From: Methanocorpusculum sp.
GTDB taxonomy: Archaea > Halobacteriota > Methanomicrobia > Methanomicrobiales > Methanocorpusculaceae
NCBI GenBank assembly: GCA_017555685.1
Contig: JAFZFW010000003.1
Location: 1 to 12,042 of the forward strand
Length of the DNA: 12,042 bases
Reading direction: 5' to 3'
Shown here: positions 1-6,243 of the stretch, piece by piece
Numbering within the stretch: position 1 is the first letter of the stretch
Layout: every line of letters starts with the position of its first letter
Notes under the pieces: model-generated
The model's input: the letters and a program-made list of their open reading frames with translations, nothing else
The model's database searches: none
What the model was told of the DNA's origin: nothing
Made by a program: the position numbers and the translations under genes

Positions 1-1
1 A

Positions 2-8
2 CACCTCC
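2..8 (-). promoter_or_regulatory. Strong Shine-Dalgarno for an off-window minus-strand gene
   Basis: Read on the minus strand these bases are GGAGGTG, a near-perfect match to the anti-Shine-Dalgarno end of archaeal 16S rRNA. It lies 27 bases past the UPF0179 stop codon, so a further minus-strand gene probably starts just left of the window, in the same operon as egsA and UPF0179. The gene itself is not visible. The T-rich stretch between (25-34, TTTT G TTTTT on the minus strand) could cause partial termination. Confidence 0.5.
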
Positions 9-35
9 GCCTAATCCAAACCGCAAAAACAAAAC

Positions 36-491
36 TCACGGCACGTGCCGGAGTTTTGCAAGCTTTAAGTTCTTAATTCCCTTCGGACAGGTCTCCGAAT
101 AGGAACCGAGAACCTCTAAAACCACATACTTTTCCTTCTCCATCACCCCGTCCGGATGACAGAATGCATACCCCTTACAGAACTTCTCATCACACACCGG
201 CGTATAGACAATACGTGTTCTGCGGGTAGCCTGACTCGTCGGGATAACAACCGTCACCTCGGCATCAGAAACCTCAACCGCCTCTGCTCCTCCTTCATGG
301 AGTGGGCACTCATGATGTGTCTTCCTGGTCGAGACAACCGTATAGCGTCTGCCGATGCGAAGCTTCGCATTATGGCATACCCGGGCAACCTTACATCCTT
401 CGCAGGCCGCAGACGGGCCGGCATACACAAACTCAGCCCCCTCCTTTGCAAGAACCGAGCCGACGATAGTAATAATCCGTTCCTCTTCCAT
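36..491 (-). CDS. UPF0179 family protein (conserved archaeal, cysteine-rich)
   Basis: A 151-residue protein matching the archaeal UPF0179 family, whose biochemical function is unknown. The N-terminal pattern (IVGSVLAKEGAEFVYAGPS, then CEGCKVARVC) is typical. Eight cysteines are visible at about residues 30, 33, 39, 62, 100, 105, 111 and 135. The first cluster is C-x2-C-x5-C and the second C-x4-C-x5-C, which suggests metal or Fe-S binding; that is inference. The length is normal for the family. The ATG directly follows the egsA stop (TAA then ATG) and is served by an AGGAGG sequence with a 5-base spacer that also encodes the last glutamates of egsA, so translation of the two genes is almost certainly coupled. 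It is soluble and has no signal peptide. The family call is confident; the function is open. Confidence 0.9.
   Translation of the reverse strand: MEEERIITIVGSVLAKEGAEFVYAGPSAACEGCKVARVCHNAKLRIGRRYTVVSTRKTHHECPLHEGGAEAVEVSDAEVTVVIPTSQATRRTRIVYTPVCDEKFCKGYAFCHPDGVMEKEKYVVLEVLGSYSETCPKGIKNLKLAKLRHVP
39..50. repeat. 12-bp perfect palindrome at the end of the UPF0179 gene
   Basis: CGGCACGTGCCG is its own reverse complement and lies within the last codons of UPF0179. On the minus strand it is followed by the stop codon and then TTTTGTTTTT. It could strengthen termination or be a chance feature of coding sequence. A loop-free 12-mer makes a poor RNA hairpin, so I give this little weight. Confidence 0.3.
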
Positions 492-1580
492 TTACTCCTC
501 CTCATACAAAGCGGCAACTGCTGCCCGCGCCTGTTCCCCGGTAATCGAGTCAAAGATAGTATAGCGCTCGCGGCGAATCTCCTTCGCCCGGACAAGGGCT
601 TCGACAACCTGTTCATCCGAGACGCCGAGTTCCGCAGGAGTAGTCGGAGCACCGATTATCTTCAGCGAATGGCGGATACGCTTCCAGTCTCCTCCGTGGC
701 AGTACATCGAAAGAATCGTACCAACCCCGCATGCTTCTCCGTGGAGAACCTGACCCGGCGCAATCTTTTCCAGCATATGCGCAAACTTGTGCTCTCCGCC
801 CGATGCCGGACGGGAACTGCCGGCAATACTCATCGCCACGCCGGATGCGAAAAGCGCCTTCATCACAATCCAGGCCGCACGCTCATCATACTCTTTAATG
901 ATATCAGCGTTTTCAACCATCAGCTCTGCGGCAATCATCGACAAAGCCGTTGCATACTCGCTTCCCCGCTCTCCTGTCTCGCGGGTCGACATATCCCAGT
1001 CAAGAATTGCAGTATAGTTTGCAATCGTATCCGCATATCCTGCAGCCGTCAGCCGGTGCGGAGCAGATGCCAGAATCCCGGTATCGGCAACAATTGCCAG
1101 AGGGGGGTGAGCCGCGACACTTACACTGCCGTCATCGGTACGAATCGATGCGCGGGATGATGCAATACCATCGTGGGAAGCAGCGGTCGGCACACTGATG
1201 AACTGGATATCTATATTATATGAGACGATTTTGGCGATATCAATCACACGACCGCCGCCGACAGCAATCAGCAGGACCGAACCTTTCTCCTGCGCATACT
1301 GTGCGGTACGGGTAACCTCTTCATAGGTGATTTCCCCGACAATTAAGGAATCAACCGTAAATCCTGCATCCTCTAAGAGACCGACAACCCGGAAACCCAC
1401 AGTATCCATAGTATTTCTTCCCGACAGCACCAGAAGCGGGCCCTTCATTCCCAGATCAGATACCACAAGCGGAAGCTGCTTTAATGCGTCATGTCCCGCA
1501 ATCACATCACGCGGCAGCTGAATCCAGCGCGATTTGTCAAAGGTTTTATCTTTTAATATCCTATTATCATTTACATTCAT
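492..1580 (-). CDS. egsA: NAD(P)-dependent glycerol-1-phosphate dehydrogenase
   Basis: Reduces dihydroxyacetone phosphate to sn-glycerol-1-phosphate with NAD(P)H, the step that sets the archaeal stereochemistry of the membrane-lipid backbone. It is cytosolic and zinc-dependent. The 362-residue protein belongs to the iron-type/glycerol dehydrogenase superfamily. It has a nucleotide-binding AVGGGRVIDIAK segment (about 106-117), PTAASHDGIASSRAS (131-145) and likely zinc ligands Asp184 (GYADTIAN), His264 (GGEHKFAH) and His280 (VLHGEACG). The reading frame is open to 1625, but I chose the ATG at 1580 because the extra 15 residues overlap the divergent gene and do not resemble the family start, whereas MNVNDN...SRWIQLPRDVIAGHDAL does. 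Length fits the family. The Shine-Dalgarno is weak (AGGACC). UPF0179 follows without a gap. Divergent from DUF63. Confidence 0.93.
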   Translation of the reverse strand: MNVNDNRILKDKTFDKSRWIQLPRDVIAGHDALKQLPLVVSDLGMKGPLLVLSGRNTMDTVGFRVVGLLEDAGFTVDSLIVGEITYEEVTRTAQYAQEKGSVLLIAVGGGRVIDIAKIVSYNIDIQFISVPTAASHDGIASSRASIRTDDGSVSVAAHPPLAIVADTGILASAPHRLTAAGYADTIANYTAILDWDMSTRETGERGSEYATALSMIAAELMVENADIIKEYDERAAWIVMKALFASGVAMSIAGSSRPASGGEHKFAHMLEKIAPGQVLHGEACGVGTILSMYCHGGDWKRIRHSLKIIGAPTTPAELGVSDEQVVEALVRAKEIRRERYTIFDSITGEQARAAVAALYEEE

Positions 1581-1615
1581 AGAAGGTCCTGATATGTTTG
1601 AAGAGATATATTCCT
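1550..1615. promoter_or_regulatory. Divergent, face-to-face promoter region of egsA and DUF63
   Basis: Only 13 bases (1581-1593) separate the two start codons, so each promoter must lie inside the other gene. For the rightward gene, CTTTTAATATCC (1550-1561) is a fair archaeal TATA box; initiation about 25 bases on would fall near 1581. For the leftward gene, AATATATC on the minus strand (1605-1612) is a fair TATA box, with initiation near 1584, almost at the egsA start codon. Both are read by eye without transcript data. If correct, the two initiation complexes face each other over about 55 bases. Confidence 0.45.
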
Positions 1616-2439
1616 GGATTGTCACTCTGGAAGCTTCTAACTATACAGTAGTGCAGACAATCTTATATGCTTTATTAGTGCTCCTCGGTCTGTATTTACT
1701 TTACCGATGGATGCGCAAGGTAAATATCGAAATCACCACCCCGCTTATCCTCTCATCCTTAACCTATGTCATCTTCGGCGGACTGCTGAGGGTAGTAGAA
1801 GATACCGGAACGATTCCCGACCCCTGGTGGATTCTGTTCATCACCCCGCAGGTCTATATCGTGACGCTGATATTCGGTATGATTGCGCTGTTCTTCGCAT
1901 ACCTCCTGCAGAAGAAAAAGGTCGTTGTCTCCTACATTCCGGTATTCGGCGGAATCGGTACCGCTGCATCGGTTCTCGCATTCGCCTACCTTACCTGGTT
2001 TGGCATCACCAACGCCGGCGCAACGTTTGACTTCATGATTATCGTAATCGTTGTAGGGCTTGCCGCAGCAGCAACCGCAGCTCTCTGGGCATTCTTACGC
2101 TTTGTCTGCCGCTGGAAATATGTCTCGCACCCGATGTATATCTCCTTAATCGCCAGCCACTTCCTTGACTCGTCTGCAACCGGTTATGCTCTTGACCTTC
2201 ACCCGCTGCACTACATCGAACAGCACGTGGTTGGAAACGGCATCATCGAACTGACCGGGACGGCATACAGTATGTTCCTCTTAAAACTGGCAGTTCTTGT
2301 CCCGTCCATCTGGGTTCTGGAGAAGTTCAGACATGAAGAGGGCATGGAAAGCCTCTGGTATCTGATTATCTTCGCAATGATTGTTGTCGGTCTCGGTCCA
2401 GGCGTCCGCGACCTTCTGCGTATGGTTCTCTGGATTTAA
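1594..2439 (+). CDS. DUF63 family integral membrane protein
   Basis: A 281-residue polytopic membrane protein of the archaeal DUF63 family; function unknown. About seven hydrophobic spans are visible, near residues 18-37, 48-66, 84-105, 110-134, 146-171, 226-245 and 254-272. Polar motifs inside or beside the membrane stand out: LRVVED (65-70), ASHFLDSSATGY (187-198), HYIEQHVVGNGIIEL (206-220) and GLGPGVRD (266-273). These clustered His, Asp and Glu residues look more like an active site or transport path than a structural protein; that is inference. The frame is open upstream to 1534, but the ATG at 1594 is preferred: it has AAGGT a few bases upstream, gives the usual family length, and avoids overlap with egsA. 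Followed by a T-run terminator, so probably monocistronic. Confidence 0.88.
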   Translation: MFEEIYSWIVTLEASNYTVVQTILYALLVLLGLYLLYRWMRKVNIEITTPLILSSLTYVIFGGLLRVVEDTGTIPDPWWILFITPQVYIVTLIFGMIALFFAYLLQKKKVVVSYIPVFGGIGTAASVLAFAYLTWFGITNAGATFDFMIIVIVVGLAAAATAALWAFLRFVCRWKYVSHPMYISLIASHFLDSSATGYALDLHPLHYIEQHVVGNGIIELTGTAYSMFLLKLAVLVPSIWVLEKFRHEEGMESLWYLIIFAMIVVGLGPGVRDLLRMVLWI

Positions 2440-2440
2440 T

Positions 2441-2468
2441 CCGGAAGAACCGGCACTCTCTTTTTTTT
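2441..2468 (+). terminator. Terminator after DUF63
   Basis: A short CCGG-AAGAA-CCGG hairpin (2441-2453) is followed by CACTCTC and a run of eight T (2461-2468). The T-run is the part that matters for archaeal RNA polymerase; the 4-bp stem is weak. Confidence 0.6.
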
Positions 2469-2493
2469 GCAGCTCCGGCAGGAGTTCGACAGC

Positions 2494-2524
2494 CCTATAA
2501 TCTTTTAGCGCATACCATATCATC
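2494..2524 (+). promoter_or_regulatory. dapF: TATA promoter of dapF (probably leaderless)
   Basis: CCTATAATC at 2494-2502 lies about 27 bases before the ATG at 2525, the spacing expected when transcription starts at or within a base or two of the start codon. No Shine-Dalgarno occurs in the bases just before the ATG, which agrees with a leaderless mRNA. Confidence 0.5.
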
Positions 2525-3319
2525 ATGTCTATATCATTTACCAAACTCCACGGAAACGGAAATGATTTCGCCCTGATTGATGAGATGGCAGGCGTTGTTA
2601 TTCCGGACGATATGAAGGCAGGATTTGCCGCTGCATACTGTGACAGACGCTTTGGAATCGGTGCAGACGGTATTCTGTTCATCGGACCGTCTGCAGTTGC
2701 TGATGTAAAGATGTCTCTGTTCCAGCCGGACGGAAGCGAAGCGGAGATGTGCGGAAACGGTATCCGCTGTCTGGCAAAATATGCCGCAGATAAGAAATAT
2801 GCAAAGACAAAGGCATTCAAGATCGAGACCCTCGCAGGCGTTCTTCCGGTCAGAGGAGACTACGACCGTGACGGAGACTTTATGGCAACCATCAACATGG
2901 GTTCCCCGGTCTTCGAAGACTCCATTGAGATTGACGGCATGACTGTATATTCCGTCAACACCGGCGTCCCGCACGCAGTAATCTTTGTCGACGATGTAGA
3001 AGCAGTCGATATCGATGCAGTCGCTCCAAAGATCAGACACCACGAGCACTACAAGAACGGAACCAACGTAAACTTCGTCCAGGTCACCGGAGAAGCAGAC
3101 ATCACCATCAGAACCTTTGAACGCGGTGTCGAAGGAGAGACCTTCTCCTGCGGAACCGGTTCGACCGCCTGTGCATTAATTGCAGAGCACGAAGGCAAAG
3201 TCGTCGGTGATGTAATCCATGTAACCACTGCAGGCGGACCGCTTGATATTACTATTGCAGACCTTCCGCTCATGACCGGACCTGCAGAAACCGTATACGA
3301 AGGAACGATTAATTTCTAA
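2525..3319 (+). CDS. dapF: Diaminopimelate epimerase
   Basis: Converts LL-diaminopimelate to meso-diaminopimelate, the last step before decarboxylation to lysine; cytosolic and cofactor-independent. The 264-residue protein is of normal length and has both halves of the pseudo-symmetric DapF fold. The two catalytic cysteines are visible: Cys76 in EMCGNGIRC and Cys209 in SCGTGSTAC. The N-terminal FTKLHGNGNDF signature and GVPHAVIFV (147-155) also match. In a wall-less or S-layer methanogen the role is lysine synthesis rather than peptidoglycan. It stands alone between two terminators, with no other lysine gene in the window. The start is fixed by the family N-terminus and by the leaderless promoter. 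Confidence 0.95.
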   Translation: MSISFTKLHGNGNDFALIDEMAGVVIPDDMKAGFAAAYCDRRFGIGADGILFIGPSAVADVKMSLFQPDGSEAEMCGNGIRCLAKYAADKKYAKTKAFKIETLAGVLPVRGDYDRDGDFMATINMGSPVFEDSIEIDGMTVYSVNTGVPHAVIFVDDVEAVDIDAVAPKIRHHEHYKNGTNVNFVQVTGEADITIRTFERGVEGETFSCGTGSTACALIAEHEGKVVGDVIHVTTAGGPLDITIADLPLMTGPAETVYEGTINF

Positions 3320-3345
3320 CATCCGCAGCAGATATGTACCGGGAG

Positions 3346-3379
3346 GAGGAAATCATTCCTCGCCCATCCATACTTTTTT
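3346..3379 (+). terminator. Terminator after dapF
   Basis: A 6-bp hairpin, GAGGAA-ATCA-TTCCTC (3346-3361), is followed 12 bases later by six T (3374-3379). It lies 27 bases past the dapF stop. Confidence 0.55.
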
Positions 3380-3439
3380 CCGGCAATTCCTGAGAACAGT
3401 ATTCAAGAGAGCAGGGAAGTTCTCACAGAGAATACCGGT

Positions 3440-3477
3440 TTAAAAATACCCTTCAGCGATAAAACATAGGGTATTTA
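3440..3477 (+). promoter_or_regulatory. TATA box overlapped by an 8-bp inverted repeat (likely operator) before the acyl-CoA synthetase
   Basis: TTTAAAAATA (3440-3449) is close to the archaeal TATA consensus. A perfect inverted repeat, AAATACCC (3445-3452) and GGGTATTT (3470-3477) with a 17-base spacer, covers the right half of the TATA box and the expected start of transcription (about 3468-3472). Further ATACC half-sites lie at 3433-3437, exactly 14 bases before the left arm's, and at 3522-3526. A bound dimer here would block TBP or polymerase, so repression is the simplest reading; that is inference. A second TATA-like stretch, TATTTATAC (3473-3481), could be an alternative promoter. The rest of the 3320-3565 gap shows no gene. 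Confidence 0.5.
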
Positions 3478-3565
3478 TACTAATCATACATGATAAATAA
3501 TGTACAATTAATCACTGCAGTATACCGCAGGATTAGCCCCAACATAAAATAAGGAGTATCGAAAA

Positions 3566-5626
3566 GTGTCCTCTAAACCCACCAAGATGTTATCTGAAGC
3601 AGACGGCTATGCCCTCCTGCGTCAGTATGACGTGCCAGCCCCGGCTTTTGAGATTGTTCAGTCCGCAGACGATGCAGCAAAAGCCGCCGCTTCCATTGGT
3701 TATCCGGTTGTTATGAAGATTGTCTCCCCGCAGATTATTCACAAGAGTGATGCAGGAGGAGTCATCGTCGGCGTCAAAGATGACGCAGCAGCAAAGGAAG
3801 CTTTTGATAAAATCATTGCAAACGCAAAGAACTACGATGCATCTGCAGAAATCAAAGGTGTCATCGTTGAAGAGATGGCAAAGTCCGGACTTGAGCTTAT
3901 CGTCGGCGGTAAGATTGACCCGGCATTCGGTCGTGTCATCACCTTCGGTCTTGGCGGAACCATGGTTGAGTTCCACAAAGATGTCGGCATCCGCCTTCTT
4001 CCGGCATCCGATGATGAACTCCGCTCCTTAATCCGTGAAATCAAGGGATACACCTTAATCAAAGGATACAGAGGAGACGCACCAAAAGATGAAGAGTTCC
4101 TCTTAAACGTCTTAAAGAACGCATGCCGCTTCTTTGAAGAGAACGAAAACGTCGTCGAATTCGATATCAACCCGCTCAGACTCTACGAAAAGGGCGGCTG
4201 TGCAGTCGATGCACGCGTCATTGTTCAGGACGAACCGGTCACTCTTCCGCCACACTATGATCCGGAAAAGATTGTCCCGCTTGACTACTACAAGCCAAGA
4301 AGCGTTGCAGTCATTGGTGCATCCGATGACAAGACCAAGATGGGATACGCAGCATTCCACAACCTTCTCCAGTTCCCGGGTGAGGTCTATCCGGTCAACA
4401 ACAAGCGTGCTGAAATCCAGGGCGTCAAGTGCTACCCGAGCGTTGGAGACATTCCGGGCCCGGTCGATATGGTCGTCATCACCGTTCCGGCACAGTTAGT
4501 TCCGGGAATCATGGACGAGTGCGGTAAGAAGGGAGTCAAGATGGCGGTTGTCATCACTGCCGGCTTCAAGGAGATGAACGAGGAAGGAAAGGCTCTCGAA
4601 GAGCGCATGGTTTCCATCGCCAGAAACTATGGTGTCAGAATCGTCGGTCCGAACTGTCTCGGTCTCATTCTCCCGCCGTACAAGTTAGACACCACCTATG
4701 TCGCAACCTCCCCGCTTCCGGGAGACATTGCATTCATCTCCCAGTCCGGAGCTATTGCAAATGCAGTCGTCGGTATCTCCCTTTCCGAGGGATCCGAGAT
4801 GGGATACTCCGAGGTCGTCTCTGTCGGAAACCAGTGCGATCTTGACTTCCTTGACTATATGAGCTACGCAGCACGCGACCCGCACACCAAATCCATCATC
4901 CTCTACATTGAAGAGATTAAGAATGGTGTTGCCTTCATGGAGATGGCAAAAGAGGTCACCAAGGTCAAGCCGATTATCGCTATCAAAGCAGGTTCTTCCA
5001 AGAGAGGACAGGCAGCAGCAGCATCCCACACCGGTTCCTTATCCGGAGCATATGAGGTTTACATGGAAGCCTTTAGAAAGTGCGGTGTTGTTCCGGCAAA
5101 GACTCTTGAGGGTGCATTCCAGATTGCAAAGATTTTAGGAGGCTTAAAGAAGCCGCTGACCGGCAAGCGTGCAGTTGTCATCACCAACGCAGGCGGATTT
5201 GCCGTTCTCTCCAACGACTATGCAGAAACCTGGGGCATCGACATCTGCGACCTGCCAAAGGAAATCATTGACGAGATGGACACCTTCCTCCCGCCGTTCT
5301 GGAACAAGAACAACCCGATTGACTTACTCGGCGATGCAGACGAGGCACGCTTCCGCGGTGTCTACGATGTTCTCTGTGCAAACCCGGACCTCTGGGATAT
5401 CGCAATCCTTGTCAACTTCCCGAACAAGGTGCTCTCACCAGAGCAGGTCAGTCAGGTCATCATCGACTATCAGAAGAAGACTGACAACCTCCTTGTCGGC
5501 TGTTTCGTCGGCGGCGACAGCTTAAAGCCGGGAGTTGACCTCTTAAACGAGCACAACATTCCGGTATTCGAGGAACTCGAATTCACCTACCGTGTCTTAG
5601 GTCACCTGACCTGGACCGCACAATAA
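3566..5626 (+). CDS. acd: ADP-forming acetyl/acyl-CoA synthetase, single chain, ATP-grasp domain first
   Basis: Interconverts acyl-CoA + ADP + phosphate with acid + CoA + ATP; acetate is the likely substrate but this is not proven by sequence. The 686 residues fuse both subunits in beta-alpha order. Residues about 1-225 are the ATP-grasp beta half, with IIHKSDAGGV (57-66; His59 is the probable beta-side phosphohistidine) and EFDINPL (198-204). Residues about 240-370 are the CoA-binding Rossmann domain (SVAVIGASD, GPNCLG). Residues about 385-680 are the ligase domains, with ISQSGA (391-396) and SHTGS, where His488 is the probable phosphorylated catalytic histidine. Many characterised fused forms have the CoA-binding half first. 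The start is GTG at 3566 with GGAG nine bases upstream. Ends in a T-run eight bases before an RNase III-like gene. Confidence 0.9.
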   Translation: MSSKPTKMLSEADGYALLRQYDVPAPAFEIVQSADDAAKAAASIGYPVVMKIVSPQIIHKSDAGGVIVGVKDDAAAKEAFDKIIANAKNYDASAEIKGVIVEEMAKSGLELIVGGKIDPAFGRVITFGLGGTMVEFHKDVGIRLLPASDDELRSLIREIKGYTLIKGYRGDAPKDEEFLLNVLKNACRFFEENENVVEFDINPLRLYEKGGCAVDARVIVQDEPVTLPPHYDPEKIVPLDYYKPRSVAVIGASDDKTKMGYAAFHNLLQFPGEVYPVNNKRAEIQGVKCYPSVGDIPGPVDMVVITVPAQLVPGIMDECGKKGVKMAVVITAGFKEMNEEGKALEERMVSIARNYGVRIVGPNCLGLILPPYKLDTTYVATSPLPGDIAFISQSGAIANAVVGISLSEGSEMGYSEVVSVGNQCDLDFLDYMSYAARDPHTKSIILYIEEIKNGVAFMEMAKEVTKVKPIIAIKAGSSKRGQAAAASHTGSLSGAYEVYMEAFRKCGVVPAKTLEGAFQIAKILGGLKKPLTGKRAVVITNAGGFAVLSNDYAETWGIDICDLPKEIIDEMDTFLPPFWNKNNPIDLLGDADEARFRGVYDVLCANPDLWDIAILVNFPNKVLSPEQVSQVIIDYQKKTDNLLVGCFVGGDSLKPGVDLLNEHNIPVFEELEFTYRVLGHLTWTAQ

Positions 5627-5627
5627 C

Positions 5628-5634
5628 TTTTTTT
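5628..5634 (+). terminator. Seven-T run between acyl-CoA synthetase and RNase III-like gene
   Basis: TTTTTTT begins one base after the synthetase TAA and ends directly before the ATG of the next gene. An isolated T7 can terminate archaeal transcription, fully or in part. It takes up the place where a Shine-Dalgarno would sit, so the downstream gene has none. Confidence 0.4.
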
Positions 5635-6081
5635 ATGCTGCTGAATGATATCTCCGAGTTCTATGAGAGAATCGGCTACACGTTTCAGAACGAGGATTAT
5701 CTGATTCACGCATTAACCCGTACCGCGTTTGCCCGCGAGAATACTATCCCGCTTGATTATACCATGGATTATCTGGCGGTATTAGGCGATGCAGTAATCG
5801 AGATTCTGGTTATCCAGGATATTATTGCCTCCGGAGTTACCGCAAAAGGCGAGATTACGCGGCTGAAGATTGAACAGGTAAATATGTCGGTTCTTCGTGC
5901 ACTCGGAGAGAAAATCGAGCTTCCGGATCTGGTGCTCTGGGGTAAAGGCGAGATTTCGATGCAGATCTGGACCAGCGGACGGGTTCTTGCAGAGTGTTTT
6001 GAGGCACTGATGGGTGCTGTCTTTATGGACGGCGGAATGGACGCGGCAAAGAAGGTCTTTGCTGCAGTCCACGAATTATAA
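5635..6081 (+). CDS. Stand-alone RNase III-like domain protein
   Basis: A 148-residue protein that is a single RNase III (endoribonuclease) fold with no double-stranded-RNA-binding domain. MDYLAVLGDAVIEILV (44-59) aligns with the RNase III signature ERLEFLGDAVL, and VLAECFEALMGAVFMDGG (117-134) with the second catalytic segment (AD-x2-EALIGA). Relative to E. coli numbering, E38 is Asp45, E41 is Ala48, D45 is kept as Asp52, D114 is Glu120 and E117 is kept as Glu123. All four metal-binding positions are still acidic but two are swapped, so activity may be altered. Enzymes of this minimal form (mini-RNase III) act as dimers. The ATG has no Shine-Dalgarno; a T7 run precedes it. It may be read through from the synthetase or have its own promoter inside that gene. 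The substrate is unknown. Confidence 0.75.
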   Translation: MLLNDISEFYERIGYTFQNEDYLIHALTRTAFARENTIPLDYTMDYLAVLGDAVIEILVIQDIIASGVTAKGEITRLKIEQVNMSVLRALGEKIELPDLVLWGKGEISMQIWTSGRVLAECFEALMGAVFMDGGMDAAKKVFAAVHEL

Positions 6082-6088
6082 CAATTCC

Positions 6089-6126
6089 TTTTTTTCGCAG
6101 GCATACCTGCCGGTTTTTCTTTTTTT
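6089..6126 (+). terminator. Double terminator after the RNase III-like gene
   Basis: T7 (6089-6095) is followed by a 5-bp hairpin GCAGG-CATA-CCTGC (6097-6110), then CGG, T5 and, after one C, T7 (to 6126). Two T-runs bracketing a hairpin make a strong stop. Confidence 0.75.
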
Positions 6127-6151
6127 GCAGATATCCAGTTGTTGATAAACA

Positions 6152-6185
6152 AACAGCACTAATCTCCCTTCAGCATAGTGCTGTT
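6152..6185. promoter_or_regulatory. 10-bp perfect inverted repeat upstream of the surface-protein gene
   Basis: AACAGCACTA (6152-6161) and TAGTGCTGTT (6176-6185) are exact reverse complements with a 14-base spacer. They lie about 60 bases before the chosen ATG at 6244 and just upstream of a TATA-like CAAAAATAC (6198-6206). As DNA this fits an activator or repressor site; as RNA it would form a hairpin followed six bases later by T6 (6192-6197), so a second terminator is possible. A strong terminator already sits 26 bases upstream, which makes an operator slightly more likely. Confidence 0.45.
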
Positions 6186-6243
6186 CTATGCTTTTTTCAA
6201 AAATACATCACCCAGGAAAAACCGCAAATCAACCCGTGAAACC

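Noticed and set aside
156..1160. A 334-codon open frame on the plus strand opposite UPF0179 and egsA
   Set aside because: It is antisense to two well-recognised genes, its translation is rich in Arg/Ser/Cys with no family resemblance, and no promoter or Shine-Dalgarno supports it.
1534..1593. Longer DUF63 start at 1534
   Set aside because: It would lie inside egsA coding sequence; the ATG at 1594 has an AAGGT upstream and gives the usual family length.
1581..1625. Longer egsA start at 1625
   Set aside because: The extra 15 residues overlap the divergent DUF63 coding sequence and are not part of the family N-terminus; ATG 1580 gives the usual length.
2281..2820. Minus-strand open frame across the DUF63-dapF junction
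   Set aside because: It is the shadow of two plus-strand genes and crosses a terminator and promoter; the translation shows no recognisable domain.
3320..3440. Small RNA or C/D-box RNA in the dapF-synthetase gap
   Set aside because: No paired C and D boxes, no tRNA-like fold and no conserved hairpin beyond the terminator could be seen.
3492..3515. AT-rich TGAT...ATCA stretch before the acyl-CoA synthetase as a second operator
   Set aside because: Only the outer four bases on each side pair; the internal GTAC is off-centre, so it is not a convincing palindrome.
6178..6243. GTG start of the surface protein 22 codons upstream
   Set aside because: It lies inside the right arm of the inverted repeat, would bury the signal peptide behind more than 40 polar residues, and has no Shine-Dalgarno.
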